Part shown: positions 1 through 11,310 of the stretch, piece after piece
How the letters are laid out: the number at the start of each line of letters is the position of its first letter
Position numbering within the stretch: position 1 is the first letter of the stretch
Assembly (NCBI GenBank): GCA_930367205.1
Contig: OV884012.1
Span: 56,875,239-56,939,238 of the forward strand
Length of the DNA stretch: 64,000 nt
From: Acanthosoma haemorrhoidale
Taxonomy: Eukaryota; Arthropoda; Insecta; Hemiptera; Acanthosomatidae
Reading direction: 5' to 3'
Made by a program: the position numbers and the translations under genes
Notes under the pieces: generated by a model
Database searches by the model: none
What the model was told of the DNA's origin: nothing
The model's input: only the letters and a program-made list of their open reading frames with translations

Positions 1-500
1 ACGTTCTGGTAATTTTTTGGTTTGGTTTTTTCTAAAAGTATGTTGCACGTTGACTTTAGGTCTTGTAGTTTATAATGGGATTGCAATCAATTTCTACAAC
101 TTTGCTGCGAGGATTTTCACATGGCTTGTTTTTGGAAAATGTTGAGAGATTATAGATACATTTTGCAAATGGTAAAATAAAGTAAAATACTTACTTTGTA
201 TAAACTAACTCATAATACAATTTTGTGAAATAAAGTTGGGGATAGTGAGGGTTTAAAAAGCTAGCGTGGAATAGAATATAGTCCATGTCAATTTATGAAA
301 TCCAATTAATAATTTACAGCTCCTGGGTACTTATCTATCTTTTTCTGTGGAATGATGTTTGAGGGTTTTCTATTATTGATGAATGAAATGATTTGTCAGC
401 TATTACAATATTATATAACTATAATTTTTGGGGAGGCGTTTCATTTCATCAACTAATATCCTACATTTTTCCTCATGTCAAAGAAAATGTACTGAAACTT

Positions 501-923
501 GTTTATTGTGATACAATTACAATCTGCCTTATTAGGTAATAGGTAATTGCGATAAATGTTCTCATTCATAACATATTTACAATTTTCATTTAATCACCCA
601 TTCATATAGTATTTACAAACAGCCTAGAGACCTCCCGAATCCACATGCTAGTCACCTCCTTCGTATGCGAAAGAGGAAGTGGAGTCTTGGCCAGTCCCCC
701 ACGCTCCTCCATGGCTGACGAAGAGAGCGAGAACCACATGTGCTGAGGCCATGATTGGAGAAACTGGCCATTGCCAGGAATCTAACTGTCACGTATTTAT
801 AGTAGGTCACGAGGCCAATGCCGTTTTAGTATTCGAGGAGGATTATAGGGATGAGTGGCGCAGAATAATGACGGAATTAGGTTGTTTGGATAGGTTACTA
901 TGGAATTTCATGACATTGGAAGA
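501..923 (-). mobile_element. LINE-A 3' fragment (Jockey-like non-LTR retrotransposon)
   Basis: On the minus strand this matches the 3' UTR and last ORF2 codons of the large LINE at 16.5-21 kb. It has the same terminal block (a run reading TTGTAAATA, the pair GAATGA, then AAGGCAGATTGTAATT) and the same conserved segment around CTGGCAATGG. Similarity stops near 923, so the copy is 5'-truncated, as is usual for target-primed reverse transcription. The poly(A) tail has decayed and I see no clear target duplication. It cannot encode a product. Open frames reading across it on the plus strand are antisense shadows. Confidence 0.85.
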
Positions 924-1125
924 AAGAAAATGTGAGGATGATAAATTCTTGTTGGAATTTTGTATGCTGAAAATTCCTTCGGGACTTCTCTCCCGATAAT
1001 AAGAAACTCTTGGGAAGATCAAAAGAATACAGTAAAACTTCCCTAATGCTACCCCCAGTTAACACAATGTAAGACAAGAGGGAGGAGGTTGCCCCCAAGA
1101 CCTCACTGAGTAGCCGATGTTCTCC
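734..1125. repeat. Duplicated block, copy 1 (empty-site copy)
   Basis: This block holds the end of the minus-strand LINE-A fragment plus about 200 bp of non-LINE flank. It recurs at 1840-2424 with only a few differences in the first 300 bp (about 97 percent identical by eye). Copy 1 reads CTTCCCTAATGCTACCCCC around 1039-1056 with no interruption, so it keeps the unoccupied form of the site that carries an insertion in copy 2. Confidence 0.85.
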
Positions 1126-1300
1126 AGCAAGACAACAAATGAAGTCATATTTAATACATTGCACGTTAGGGGTTTCACTACGGTTGCGAAAACGATGTCA
1201 TTGATAATTTTATTGGATCTCTCTATTATATTACACAAATATCCCAAAATGTACATAAACCACTCATATACACTTAGCCATAAATCTGGGTATAGTAAAA

Positions 1301-1840
1301 TGGTTTGGCGTTGTTGATCACATATCCTCATCCCTTGAAACCAAACAATACTGCACTGCTGCCTTTCTGGACATAGCTCAAGCTTTTGACAGCGTCTGGG
1401 ACGCAGGTTTACTTTACATGCTCAAAACATATTTACCGCAGATCCTATCCCTAATCCTACAGTCCTACCTTTCAAACCGCTTCTTCCAAGTCCGATGTGG
1501 TTTTAGAATATTCTAACTACTATCCCATAAAAGCAGTAGTTCCGCAGGGCAGCGTCCTGTGTCCTATTCTCTATAACCTATACGCCGCAAATGTCCCCTC
1601 TACCACTAATACCTTCTTGGCAAAATTTGCAGATGACACTGCGGTCCTGTCAAACCATTCAGACCCTGATTTAGCATCGCAAAACCTTCAAAAACTCCTT
1701 GATGAGATCGAATATTGGTGCAACCATTGGCGAATCAAAGTCAATGAAGCAAAATGCTCCCACATAACCGTTCAATTCCTCTCCCTGGGTCTGAGACAGT
1801 ATGGTATTTAGGCTTCAATCTCGACAAAAGACATGGAACC
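1301..1840 (+). pseudogene. LINE-A reverse transcriptase fragment
   Basis: An isolated piece of LINE-A ORF2 covering the central reverse transcriptase. It carries AAFLDIAQAFDSVW (palm motif A, with the catalytic Asp in AFD), then after an extra T near 1498 a shifted frame with VPQGSVLCPILYNLY (motif B) and KFADDTAV (motif C, FADD catalytic pair), then WRIKVNEAKCSHIT (motif D). The frameshift and a loss of about 45 bp near 1770 make it non-functional. It preserves bases that have become stop codons in the large copy at 19.8-20.0 kb (VWDAGL and ILYNLY), so it helps to reconstruct the family consensus. It joins an inverted LINE-A piece at 1840. Confidence 0.9.
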
Positions 1841-2424
1841 CACATATGCTGAGGCCATGATTGGAGAAACTGGCCATTGCCAGGAATCTAACTGTCACGT
1901 ATTTATAGTAGGTCACGAGGCCACTGCCGTTTTAGTATTCGAGGAGGATTATAGGGATGAGTGGCGCAGAATAATGACGGGATTAGGTTGATTGGATAGG
2001 TTACTATGGAATTTCATGACATTGGAAGAAAGAAAATGTGAGGATGATAAATTCTTGTAGGAATTTTGTATGCTGAAAATTCCTTCGGGACTTCTCTCCC
2101 GATAATAAGAAACTCTTGGGAAGATCAAAAGAATACAGTGAAATTTCCCTAATGACTCAATCCGCCTTTCTAGGCATTCCACACCCCATATCCTTCTCAT
2201 ACATCCTTCAAGGGGAGACCCCTACCCCTTAGTGAAAGGCACTTTCCAGCCAAAAATAAATTTCCTTATTTTTCCCACATTCCTATTTTTACAAGTTTGA
2301 GAGCTTAGAAAAAAAAAAAAAAAAAAAAAACCTCTAATGCTACCCCCAGTTAACGCAATGTAAGACATGAGGGAGGAGGTTGCCCCCAAGACCTCACTGA
2401 GCAGCCGATGCTCTCCAGCAAGAC
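1840..2424. repeat. Duplicated block, copy 2 (filled-site copy)
   Basis: Second copy of the block at 734-1125, in the same orientation. It starts at a CCACAT microhomology with the LINE-A reverse transcriptase fragment and ends at the shared TCCAGCAAGACT sequence. It is about 190 bp longer than copy 1 because of the poly(A)-tailed insertion at 2155-2333. Since the insertion is in one copy only, it probably post-dates the duplication. Confidence 0.85.
2155..2333 (+). mobile_element. Short poly(A)-tailed retroposed insertion
   Basis: About 154 bp of sequence unlike LINE-A, followed by a run of 22 A (2309-2330), sits inside duplicated copy 2 and is absent from copy 1. The hexamer CTAATG flanks it at 2149-2154 and 2334-2339, consistent with a short target-site duplication. 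An AATAAA-like hexamer lies near 2255. It could be a processed transcript fragment, a SINE, or the 3' end of another LINE; I do not recognise the body. The empty site at 1041-1056 is direct support for insertion. Confidence 0.75.
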
Positions 2425-4947
2425 TTCATGATTTCCCTTTTATAATTAGTTGGTGTTTTTTATAAGCCTAAAACAAAATGGTCATACACACTTTGTAGTC
2501 TTGGTATATGTAGTCTAGTAGACTCCACAAGTGCTTAACTTAACTTCTGGGCCACCCAGAAGCGAGACGAGATTCCAGTTGCACACCAGGTCCTAATGGA
2601 GGAAATAGAGACTGAGGGGAGGACGTGGGTAAAACACCATGCTTGCACATACATTAGATATGCTCTTGCATATTTTACTGATGCTCACGATTTTGTGTTC
2701 ACAGAAAGCCCAAACGACTCTTCGTCGTCATCATATTGTCAGCAGGTACTCTTAGCCTTCATAATACAAGTAGTGGTAATTCTCTAGATTTAGCTGCACC
2801 CTCCCTAATAGATAGAACATATATAGTTTTAATAACAATTGTAATTAATTCGAATTTTTAATAATCACTTTTTATTTTCAGCATCTCTGAAGCATCCTTC
2901 GTGTGAAACTTTGTAAAACTGAAAGTAATGAATGCAAAAAGTATGTTATCTAAAGTAACTAAGGTCAAAATAATCCCAAACACATATTGCATTGTATTAA
3001 TGATTGCTCATTAATAAGATGCGTGGCTCAATATGGTAAAAAATATCTATTTTTATTAATAATTTATTTATTTATGGCCCTTGTTTATTTCCTCATGTTG
3101 CTTTTTTTTTAGTTATTTTAGTTAAGTAGTTTAGTAATTGGATCAATAAATAGAGCTAGCATGTAAAATATGAAGTGCCTGAAAAAAATATGAAGTACTT
3201 TTTCTGTTCAGTCAAGTCACGATGTCTCTTTATACAGTTCCTGCACTTTATGTCTTCGGTGCTCATTTAAGCAAAAATAACTTATTACGTTCTTAATTTA
3301 ATTTTTATAAACAGTAAAAAAACAATTTTGTTGATAGTTGATATAAGAATAAATTAGTCCTAAAAAGAAAAAGTCTTTGATTCACTAGTTAAAGATAAGG
3401 TATATGTTAAAAATATCGTCGGCTAATCATGGCATGCCCTGTCTGAATTAATTTTTTCCAAAATTAACATTTTTCTATTCAAATAAAACATAAGTGTGTA
3501 CTATATAACTCTAAAAGTTAAACATGCCAACATAAAATGAAGCACTAATGCATTTTCCCCTTCACATCGTAAAATCGTTCATGTGACAAATTTTTACATT
3601 AATGGAGAACTCAAATAATTTCATAACTTGTTGAAATTTGAAAACACCCATCGATCTTATGTCGTGGAGGGGTTTGATGAATGTTTCTGGATTTAAGTAG
3701 AGTTCGCTTCTGGATTTCTGTAATTAGATATGATAGCTTGCCATTTCAGCATCAGAAAAGCAGAGAGAAAACAAATTAAATAAATAATGATGCTGGTATT
3801 TGTGCCACTGAAAAACACATGTTATCCGACGATCCTATTTATTGATGCCTGTCATACATTGTTGAATAGACCTCCCACCAGATCGGAACACACTCCTCCA
3901 CTCCTCGAAGCAGTCTCGGAGTCGTTAATTTTATAGTAATGTCAAGCCAGTGCTTGGCTGTTCCTGGGACCCACCCTCCCCCCACCCCAGATATATTATT
4001 CACGTCCATTCTGCCTGTTCCATCCGATGTCTTGGATATTTTATCTGTCCCGTCCCATCTACTTGATCTTCTGTTACCCATGTTTGCTGGTCTGAGTATC
4101 TTGTTATCATGAATGTTTTAGCAGTCAAGACGTCTGGGCACGTTAATTTTTCTTTATCTTCATATAAACAAGCAACGTAGGCTTTTTTACTATACGACAA
4201 TATTTATTATAATTATTTTAAAACTATGGCTCTTCGTGAAGGACCAACTATCGACTGTCACCGTAATTAGCAGGAGGTACAATACAACCCTTTTCTTTTA
4301 TCCCTTCCTGGGATCGCTTTTCCATATTTGGGTTTTCCGTTATTCGGACCCATGGAGTGGGTGTTTGAAGCCGGTGGTACGCATATTCGATTGCAACTAG
4401 GATCAACGCACCTTGATTTATTCTTCCAACCATCTTTACTAATAAAAAGGAAAACAAAATCCAGATATAAAGACAAATACTTAATTACTGTGTATAATCT
4501 ATTACCTTCTTTACAAAAATCATAAAACCTATTTACAAATGATTCATCGTCTTATCTAAATAAAACTAGGTTATAATATATTTACATCCCTACAACCGAA
4601 CATACGTTTATATTTGCAGTACCTACATAATTGTCATGGCACCAAACGTACCAAAGATTCACTACTTTTTAGTGCAAGTGAACCAAAGATAAAATCCTTA
4701 TTGGAGGCTGGATCCCAAGTCTTAAGTCGGAAGACTTGACATGCTTGTTAACTACTACAGGGTAACAATAGGGTTAAATAGTAAGTAAAATTATTCCCTT
4801 TATATTAAAAAGATTACTTTGAAATTGTTACTGGAAGATTAATTTACTTCACAGTTTTTTGCAAAGAAAAGATGGTAAAAAAAAAAATTAAGCATAAATA
4901 ATTAACGTGAATTATCAAATGGACCAAATATGAGTGTTTTTCTGCCT
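2425..4947. other. No recognisable gene; AT-rich with a few open frames
   Basis: A 63-codon frame at 2596-2787 and overlapping minus frames at 3.84-4.48 kb have no recognisable domains. The richer patches at 3.86-4.10 and 4.25-4.45 kb may be old transposon debris. I see no RNA gene or regulatory site that I can support. Confidence 0.5.
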
Positions 4948-5760
4948 TCATGTCAAACTTGCCTTCCTCTTCAGTAATATCTTAGGCACCTTGGTATGGA
5001 TCGGATCCTGCACAAACCTCTTATGTACGCCTTGTCCTCTTACATTCAGTTCTCTGATTTGCTGCATTTCCTTTGATCTGGTCACACCTTGGTCATGACA
5101 CAGGCACGGTTTCTTGGGTGTCCACTGCGCCACTTGGCTTCCGTCTTAGATTCCTTTAAATTCCTCGATGGGCTGCTCACTGTCATTCTATTGGAGTGCC
5201 CAAACCACTTAAGTGTTTGGGTATTTATCGTGTCCTGGGGAGAGGGATTCCTCCATTTTTCCAAACTAGTTCTCTACATTACTCTGCGGAAAAACATCAT
5301 TTTGATTGACCTGGCTATTTATTCCAGGTTAATATTATGTTCCTTAGGTTAAAGTAGCAAAATGAGTAAATTACTCGTTTTGTTTATGTTTATTTTTTAG
5401 TCATTATCTTTTTCTTCTGAAAATCAACCATGTTGGTTTCATAAATTATTCATTATATGAATTCTATTTGAAGAGAGGATCCGACCACTTTCCCTCATTC
5501 CATTACAGTAACCCCTGTGGAATGAGCTGACTATGGCCCGATTGTAATTAATGGAAAAGTTCGATTGAGAAATAGTCGTTTTGGGGCTCCTAGAGACTGC
5601 CATATCTTTTGTCTTAGTCAAGTTGAGGTTCACTCATGTTCTAAATGTCAGAGCGGTACGTGCTTCAACGGTGTCTAAGCGTTTCTCTGTGCTTCAGCTA
5701 TTAGACAGAGCCTGCATGTGAACGCCAAATCTGTTCTCCAATATCCTGGAGGAAATTTTT
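4948..5760 (-). pseudogene. RTE-like LINE ORF2 relic (reverse transcriptase plus C-terminal tail)
   Basis: Two minus-strand segments appear to come from one decayed LINE. The upstream one (about 5439-5700) includes VNLNLTKTKDMAVSRSP, matching the G-L-x-x-N-x-x-KTK-x-M-x-x-S block after the catalytic motif. The downstream one (about 5082-5264) includes TLKWFGHSNRMTVSSPS followed by KWRSGHPRNRA, resembling the WFGH-x-x-RM and GRPR tail of RTE-type LINE proteins. In-frame stops, frameshifts and missing sequence between them show it is long dead. Assignment to the RTE side rather than CR1 rests on that tail and is inference. The codon pattern and motifs differ from LINE-A, so this is a second family. 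Confidence 0.65.
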
Positions 5761-7164
5761 ATTGCCACTGATGCCAAACTTGACATTTTCGTTATAACTA
5801 CAGAACTTACCTCTCGAAAATTCATTAAATATGAAATGAAATAATATTCCGTATTATAAAATCTCTAAAATTCTCTTATAGCTAAAATCTTGTTTTTAAC
5901 AAAATATGATTTGTAGGATATACTTAAATAAAATTATTCATTTCACATATAAACAATTTTAATTTATTATTATTTTCTTGTTTATGGATCTGTATATACA
6001 TTAAAAACGTCCTTTATGTGATAGAGGCATTCATGGAGGGGTAAATTGAGTAAAAAAATTTAACAACCTTCCAGAAATAACAAATGTAAGTAATAAAACT
6101 TTAGCAGAATTTTTTTTATTAGTCATCCAAAGCTTTTTTAGATTAATTATAAAATATTTTGAAATATAGTTTATTATAATATAAAATTAAACGGAATCAT
6201 CATGAGAATCTTTTGATAAATTAGTGCAATATTTTCCGCTGTATTATCGAAGCGGGGTATAAATTAGACAGAACGAGCCTTAAGCGGCTCGCATTAGGTT
6301 GATAATGGCTCGTTAATCTGAACTTCTCATTAAAAACTTCTTTGATGGTTATACCCACTGACGTTTTATCTCGTAGTGAAGATAATGTTAAATTTATTTT
6401 CTCGCTTCGTTGAGAATGCCGACAGTTCTTACATTATATTTTCTAATGCCTAATAAATAATTAAATCCATGGTGACAGGAATCCTACCAGAAGTTGTCGT
6501 CATAATTGGTTTGTTTGGTGCAACATCCATCAAAAAAAATATCCTATTAAAGTCCATGCAGAGCCAAATGTTGCACCACATAAAAACTAAGATTCTTACG
6601 AGGTGAACTCAGGATATCATGTCAAGGTTTTTCCTCCAAACTTGTGAATAACCAGCAGATTTGTTTTATATCAACTATGAGCTGAATTATTTATTTTGTA
6701 ATATATATATTAATGAATATAATGTGTTGAAATAAAAGAATTAAGTACTCAATAATACCCTTGACTGTAGAAAGAAAATATAATTTTGAATATTTAATCG
6801 CTTTTGATACGTGGATTGAGAATTCTCAAAACCTAAAATCTAGGGCCGACTTTTTCAAGTGTATTTAAACAGTTTTTATGCACTATGCCAATCAAATTTT
6901 ATTTTATACATATTATAAAATGTAACTTATTATAGAAGTAAGAAACGGTCTTTATAATAAGATTTTTATTAGAATGTACTAAACTCTAGTAAAAGTTCCA
7001 TTTACAAACTCCAAATTTAGAAGATACCTGGTGCACAGTCCTTAGAGTATTCAGCATTGGGTTATGTAACCCAAATTTCTTAGATTCTGTAAGTATCTGG
7101 AAGTTTGCCGTTTTGAAGAACGAGGAACATTTAAATATGATTATTATATTTTTTTCTTAACCCC
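5761..7164. other. No recognisable gene; very AT-rich
   Basis: I see no long open frame, RNA gene or clear repeat. A short hairpin (CGAGCC, 6-nt loop, GGCTCG) lies near 6274-6291 and has no assigned role. Confidence 0.5.
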
Positions 7165-8048
7165 AAAATTCTCCCACATAACCTTTACCCTCTGCCACAA
7201 GTCCAGTCCGCTAGTCTCTTTAAATTCGGTTCCTATCCCTGGGCCTGAGACAGTATGGTATTTAGGCTTCAATCTCGAAAAAAGACTGACATGGAACCCA
7301 CACACGAGGCTAAAAAGACAGGAACTAAACAGACGCTTTGGACAACTATACAGACTATTTCATCCCATCCCATCCCATCTCTCAATGGAAAATAAACTAC
7401 TTATTTACGAAGCTATACTTAAATCTGGACATACGGAATGGAACTATGGGGGACTGGAAAAAAGTCAAACATCAAGCGCAACCAATCCATTCAATCAAAA
7501 GTCCTGAGAACAATAGTAAATGCCCCTTATTACGTCAGCCACTAAACCCTTCATAATGATCTGAATATACCCTACATTCTTGAACTCATCCCTTCCAAGT
7601 TCATGAAATTTCATAGTAACCTATCCAACCACCCTAATTCCCTAGCACAGTCATTGTACTGAACCACTCATCCCTATAAACCTCCTCGGAGACTAAAACG
7701 GCAGTGGCCTTGTGACCTGCTATAAATAAGTGACAGTGGGAGTCCTGGCAATGGCCAGTTTCATCATGTCCTAAGCGTCTGTGGCTCTCACGCTCTTGGT
7801 CAGCCTCCGCTGGCTCTAATCCAGTGACGCGGCTGGCATAGGAGCGTAGGGGACTTTCCATGACTTCGCTTCTTCCTTCGCACGCGAGGGACTTGCGGGC
7901 CTCTGGGCTGTTTGTATATATAGTATGAATGAGCGAGTGAATGAAAGTTGTAAATTGGTATGAACGAGATCATTTATCACAATTACTTATCACCCAATCA
8001 GGCAGATTGTAATTTTATCATAATAAATTTGCTGTAAAGAAAAAAAAA
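7165..8048 (+). mobile_element. LINE-A 5'-truncated copy (ORF2 C-terminus and 3' UTR)
   Basis: This aligns with the end of the large LINE-A copy from just after reverse transcriptase motif D to the tail. Recognisable stretches include the block encoding RRFGQLYR, the WNYGGLEKSQ region, KSPENNSKCP in a shifted frame, and the 3' UTR. It ends at a short A-run (8039-8048). It keeps an 80-bp part of the 3' UTR, including TTCGCACGCGAGGGACTTGC, that the large copy has lost. Several frameshifts and stops make it inactive. I found no convincing target-site duplication. Confidence 0.9.
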
Positions 8049-8414
8049 TACAGACAAAATAAATGTTGCTAAAGAATAATACATAATAATAATAAAGTAT
8101 GAATACATGGAATGTTGACTGAATGCAAAGATGACTGAGTGGACTTGGCTGGCATGTTGGTGATAGTGACAAAGGGTGGACTCTAAGTCTAGTTCCACAG
8201 TATTAGACCCTCTGTGCAAAAATCGTTGCCACCTGGGTTGCATCGTGGGCGAAGAAGGAGAGAGAGTTAACCATTCACTTGCGTTTAAGTCGTAACATTG
8301 GTACGTGATGAGGGTTGGATAATCATACTGTATGAGGTGTGACTGTGCCCATACTGGTCGAACAAAAGGACGATATTGTTGGTACTTGTTACCGGCTATG
8401 CGTCAGTTTTCGTC

Positions 8415-8816
8415 ATGGCAACCAATAAGTCGAAGGTTGCCGCCGCTTGTGCAGTTTTGTTGTGCGATGATAAAAAAATAAAGATAAAAAAAGATCGATG
8501 TAGATGAAATATTGGCTGATTAATAAATCAACTTTTCACATATAAATTTACTGAACACATTGTAACGCCGGGGACCAGATGATTTCAATGATTTCACAGA
8601 ATGACCAGCGATAGTTTTTTAGAGCTACTAGAATTAATTCACTCAAAAATTGACAAAGTGGAAACTTGGGTCAGAGAAACTATAAGCGATGAAAAAAGGC
8701 TAGTTGCAATATTAAGAATCCTTGCAGCAGGGAGGAGCAACAAAGATCTGAAGTTTAGCTGCATAATATCTCCACAGCTACTTTGGAAAATACAGCAAAT
8801 AACTTTAATTAATTAG
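8415..8816 (+). pseudogene. PIF/Harbinger (HARBI1-like) transposase, N-terminal fragment
   Basis: Starting at an ATG at 8415, 30 codons read MATNKSKVAAACAVLLCDD then a Lys-rich stretch, typical of the N-terminus of Harbinger transposases. A frame with PDDFNDFTE follows, and after a one-base shift the frame 8601-8816 reads MTSDSFLELLELI, then ETISDEKRLVAILRILAAGR and SNKDLKFSCIISPQLLWKI. These match in order the family's RM-x-x-x-x-F-x-x-LL, EKRLA-x-x-LR-x-LA-x-G and L-x-x-x-F-x-I-S blocks. The DDE nuclease half is absent: it stops at 8816, before the first catalytic Asp is expected. The element is therefore an N-terminal remnant or a deletion derivative. I could not define its terminal inverted repeats. 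Confidence 0.85.
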
Positions 8817-10110
8817 AACGCCAACTCAATTTGTTTTCCAATTTATGTGTTTTTATTTTTATAATCGTAACAAAATTTCAGAATATTTTAACGAATCAAT
8901 GAGTGTTTCGATAGTAAAAATAGTCTACATAATACCCAAGTACCTACTGTATAAAATATCTTTAATTTTATGATGTTACATTATTTTTTTATACAATAAA
9001 ACGAGATGAGTGCTAGAGCGTCTTAATATATTTATTATTTTTCGTTAGGGTGATTCTATTTTTAGCATCATCGAGGCACCATAAAATATCTTATCTATCT
9101 TAAAAAATTACTGGTTAAGTTTACGTTGTGAACACGATGATGTAATTACGGTTTAAAAAAACAATAATCAAATTATATATTGTTAATAGGGGCGTCGAGA
9201 TCATTTGATTATGCTCAAGATTATACCAGGTATTTTTTTTTTAATTTAAGATAAGTACTTAACTTTTGGTAGATCGTTATATTTAAAACGCTTTCCTCAT
9301 TCTAAACGGGTATTAGGTTGAACGTGGTAATCAGACAAACCAGAAAAGACAGGCAAGGGGGTGAATTCTTAAGGTTTTCTGCTTTTGAAAAAATTAATCT
9401 TTGAAATAATAAAAATCTAAAGAATAATCTTTGAATTTCTTTATATACGAAACATACAATCATGCAGCATCAGTAGGGCTAAGTCATATAAACAATTATA
9501 TTTATTTACGGTTCCCTAATTTATTATCTCAGTTAGTATGAGCTTATTTGTCTACCTAATCGACCGTTCACCCCCCTACAGTGGAATATTAATTAGCTGT
9601 GTGGAAGTGAGCTAAATCGTTCTCTGTCCTGTTGTCTGTCGGACCATGAAGGCAGCTCTGGAGCATTGCTAACTAACAAAGCTAAATATCTCCCACCAAT
9701 AACGCTCTTTACATCTCTCCTGACAAATTTTGTCCATAAATTCTATTATCTAGTGAATTAAATTAGTAGTTATGACCTAGTTCGTGGACATGAAGCCGTT
9801 AGTAACACTTCAGTTAAATAGTTAAGCTTATCATAATTCTTAGTAAGGGAATCAGAATAGATAAACTTTAGTAATTCAGTCTAATAGGAGCTTGGTCTAA
9901 AGATGAGAAAAAGGTCATTTCTATTGAACGAAATACCTTGGAATGGAACAGATATGAATGGATAATTTTTCCAAAACACCCCTGTCTATAAACCAATTCG
10001 TCTAAATAAATATCGTTTGTCTAAAAAATAATGTATTTTGTCGGCACCAAAATTTTATTATATTTACTTAAAAAAACGAAAAAAATCATAACTTTTTTTA
10101 GAAAAGGCCA
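8817..10110. other. No recognisable gene; AT-rich
   Basis: A stretch near 9045-9075 (TTTTTAGCATCATCGAGGCA) resembles 45430-45450 (TTTTTAGCATCATTGCAGCA) and may mark an old dispersed repeat. Otherwise I see no long frames, RNA genes or tandem repeats. Confidence 0.4.
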
Positions 10111-10116
10111 TTTATT
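10111..10116 (-). promoter_or_regulatory. Candidate poly(A) signal AATAAA
   Basis: On the minus strand AATAAA lies 79 nt after the stop of the candidate terminal exon at 10195-10226. This is a normal distance for a short 3' UTR. The motif is common by chance in AT-rich DNA, so its weight comes only from its position. Confidence 0.35.
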
Positions 10117-10194
10117 TAAATCGACTTCATTGTTGCATGCGGTATCGTTAATTTTATACTCTTGTGAAAAGGATAAGGTGTAAGTGGATTTGAG

Positions 10195-10226
10195 TTATAT
10201 TTCGTCATCGCTGTCCTCATCCGGTT
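10195..10226 (-). CDS. Candidate terminal exon of a small minus-strand gene
   Basis: A strong splice acceptor on the minus strand (CATTTTCCATTTCAG) is followed by 32 nt that encode PDEDSDDEI and a stop. The exon starts with two bases that complete a codon, so it needs an upstream exon ending one base into a codon. The candidate exon at 12304-12490 ends in that phase, and the joined codon would be GAA (Glu). An acidic tail is common for small membrane and cytosolic proteins. A poly(A) signal follows at 10111-10116. The exon is tiny, so a chance match of these signals is possible; support comes from acceptor, phase and poly(A) signal agreeing. Confidence 0.4.
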
Positions 10227-10679
10227 CTGAAATGGAAAATGTTTCTTTTTAGAAAAACATTGCTGTGTTGGTTATGGTTCAAAATTTACGTATGTGTTGT
10301 ACTGAAATCTAAGGAAAAATGATATTGGTCCAAATCCCAATTTATCGAGAAGGATCCTCAGTTTTCTTCCGGAAATCAAATTTATATCATTTCAAAAAAA
10401 AAGAAAATATTATTTGTTTTAAGATGCCTAAAATAAAAAAGGATTGAAGAAATAATATATAAATAAGTATCACGGTTTCTTTATGGAGACCCACTGCTCC
10501 TGCAGTTGTTAGGTAAGCAAAGCTAAAGGCTGGAAGAGTTCTTCATCTAAACGAATTTTTTCGTAAATTTTACTTTGACTATATGATATAGGATTCATAC
10601 CTTCACTATTACTACTCACTCATCCTATGAAAATTATAATTATTATTTACTTCAATTAAATTTATTGGTTCGTTCCTCG

Positions 10680-11310
10680 ACCAAGATTTCGATTCTCCAG
10701 ATTGAGTATAGAAATAATCCCAAGAAGACCAAAGTCACGACTATTGGTTAGCAGGTCGACTAGCAAGAATATATTACAATAGGAGCGATTTTGAAAAGGT
10801 TGGAGTATGCTTCAATCTTAGCTCACAGCTTGACCTGGACAACGATTTGTCAGCAGAGATAAGACAAATGTCAATCCTAACAATGAGGAGTTTCTTTGGG
10901 TGAAACTTAGTCGTCTTCTAATATAGACAACAAAATGTATACTATATGACATCCCGATCTGCCTTGTCTTTACTATTGGCCCTTAGACAAAAACCATCTC
11001 AAGATCGCATTAGCAAGAATACCTTGATTTTGAGAGATACTTTCTGAGAATCGATGTTTCATTAAAAGTAGGCGAGAACTGAAGGCGGAAAAGTAACCTA
11101 GAGCTATATGCATTCACCAAGAAACCAGACATGAGAGTCATCATAGTGGGAAAGCTTGTAGATGTTTAGCTGGATGAGCTAACAGGATATTCCTTGAAAG
11201 ATGGTGTTTCATAGGTCGAAATTGTTGAGAAAAAAATAGTGTGGTGAATGATGTTAGGAATCCGATTGAGATCCGGCTTGGATTCCAAAACCAGGAAAGA
11301 ATAGCAAAGG
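10680..11310 (+). pseudogene. RTE-like LINE reverse transcriptase relic
   Basis: The plus strand reads NPKKTKVTTIG near 10715-10750 and then, at 10787-10900, FEKVGVCFNLSSQLDLDN followed by DLSAEIRQMSILTMRSFFG. These match the reverse transcriptase region K-K-T-K-x-M, F-E-x-V-x-x-F-x-YLG and EI-x-x-R-x-x-x-A-x-x-x-F of RTE-type LINEs. Later scraps encode residues resembling the rest of the C-terminal domain, but stops occur every few dozen codons. It is likely the same broad group as 4948-5760, in the opposite orientation. The end point is approximate. Confidence 0.6.

Noticed and set aside
679..999. 106-codon plus-strand frame
   Set aside because: It runs antisense through the LINE-A 3' fragment; similar frames occur antisense in other LINE-A copies.
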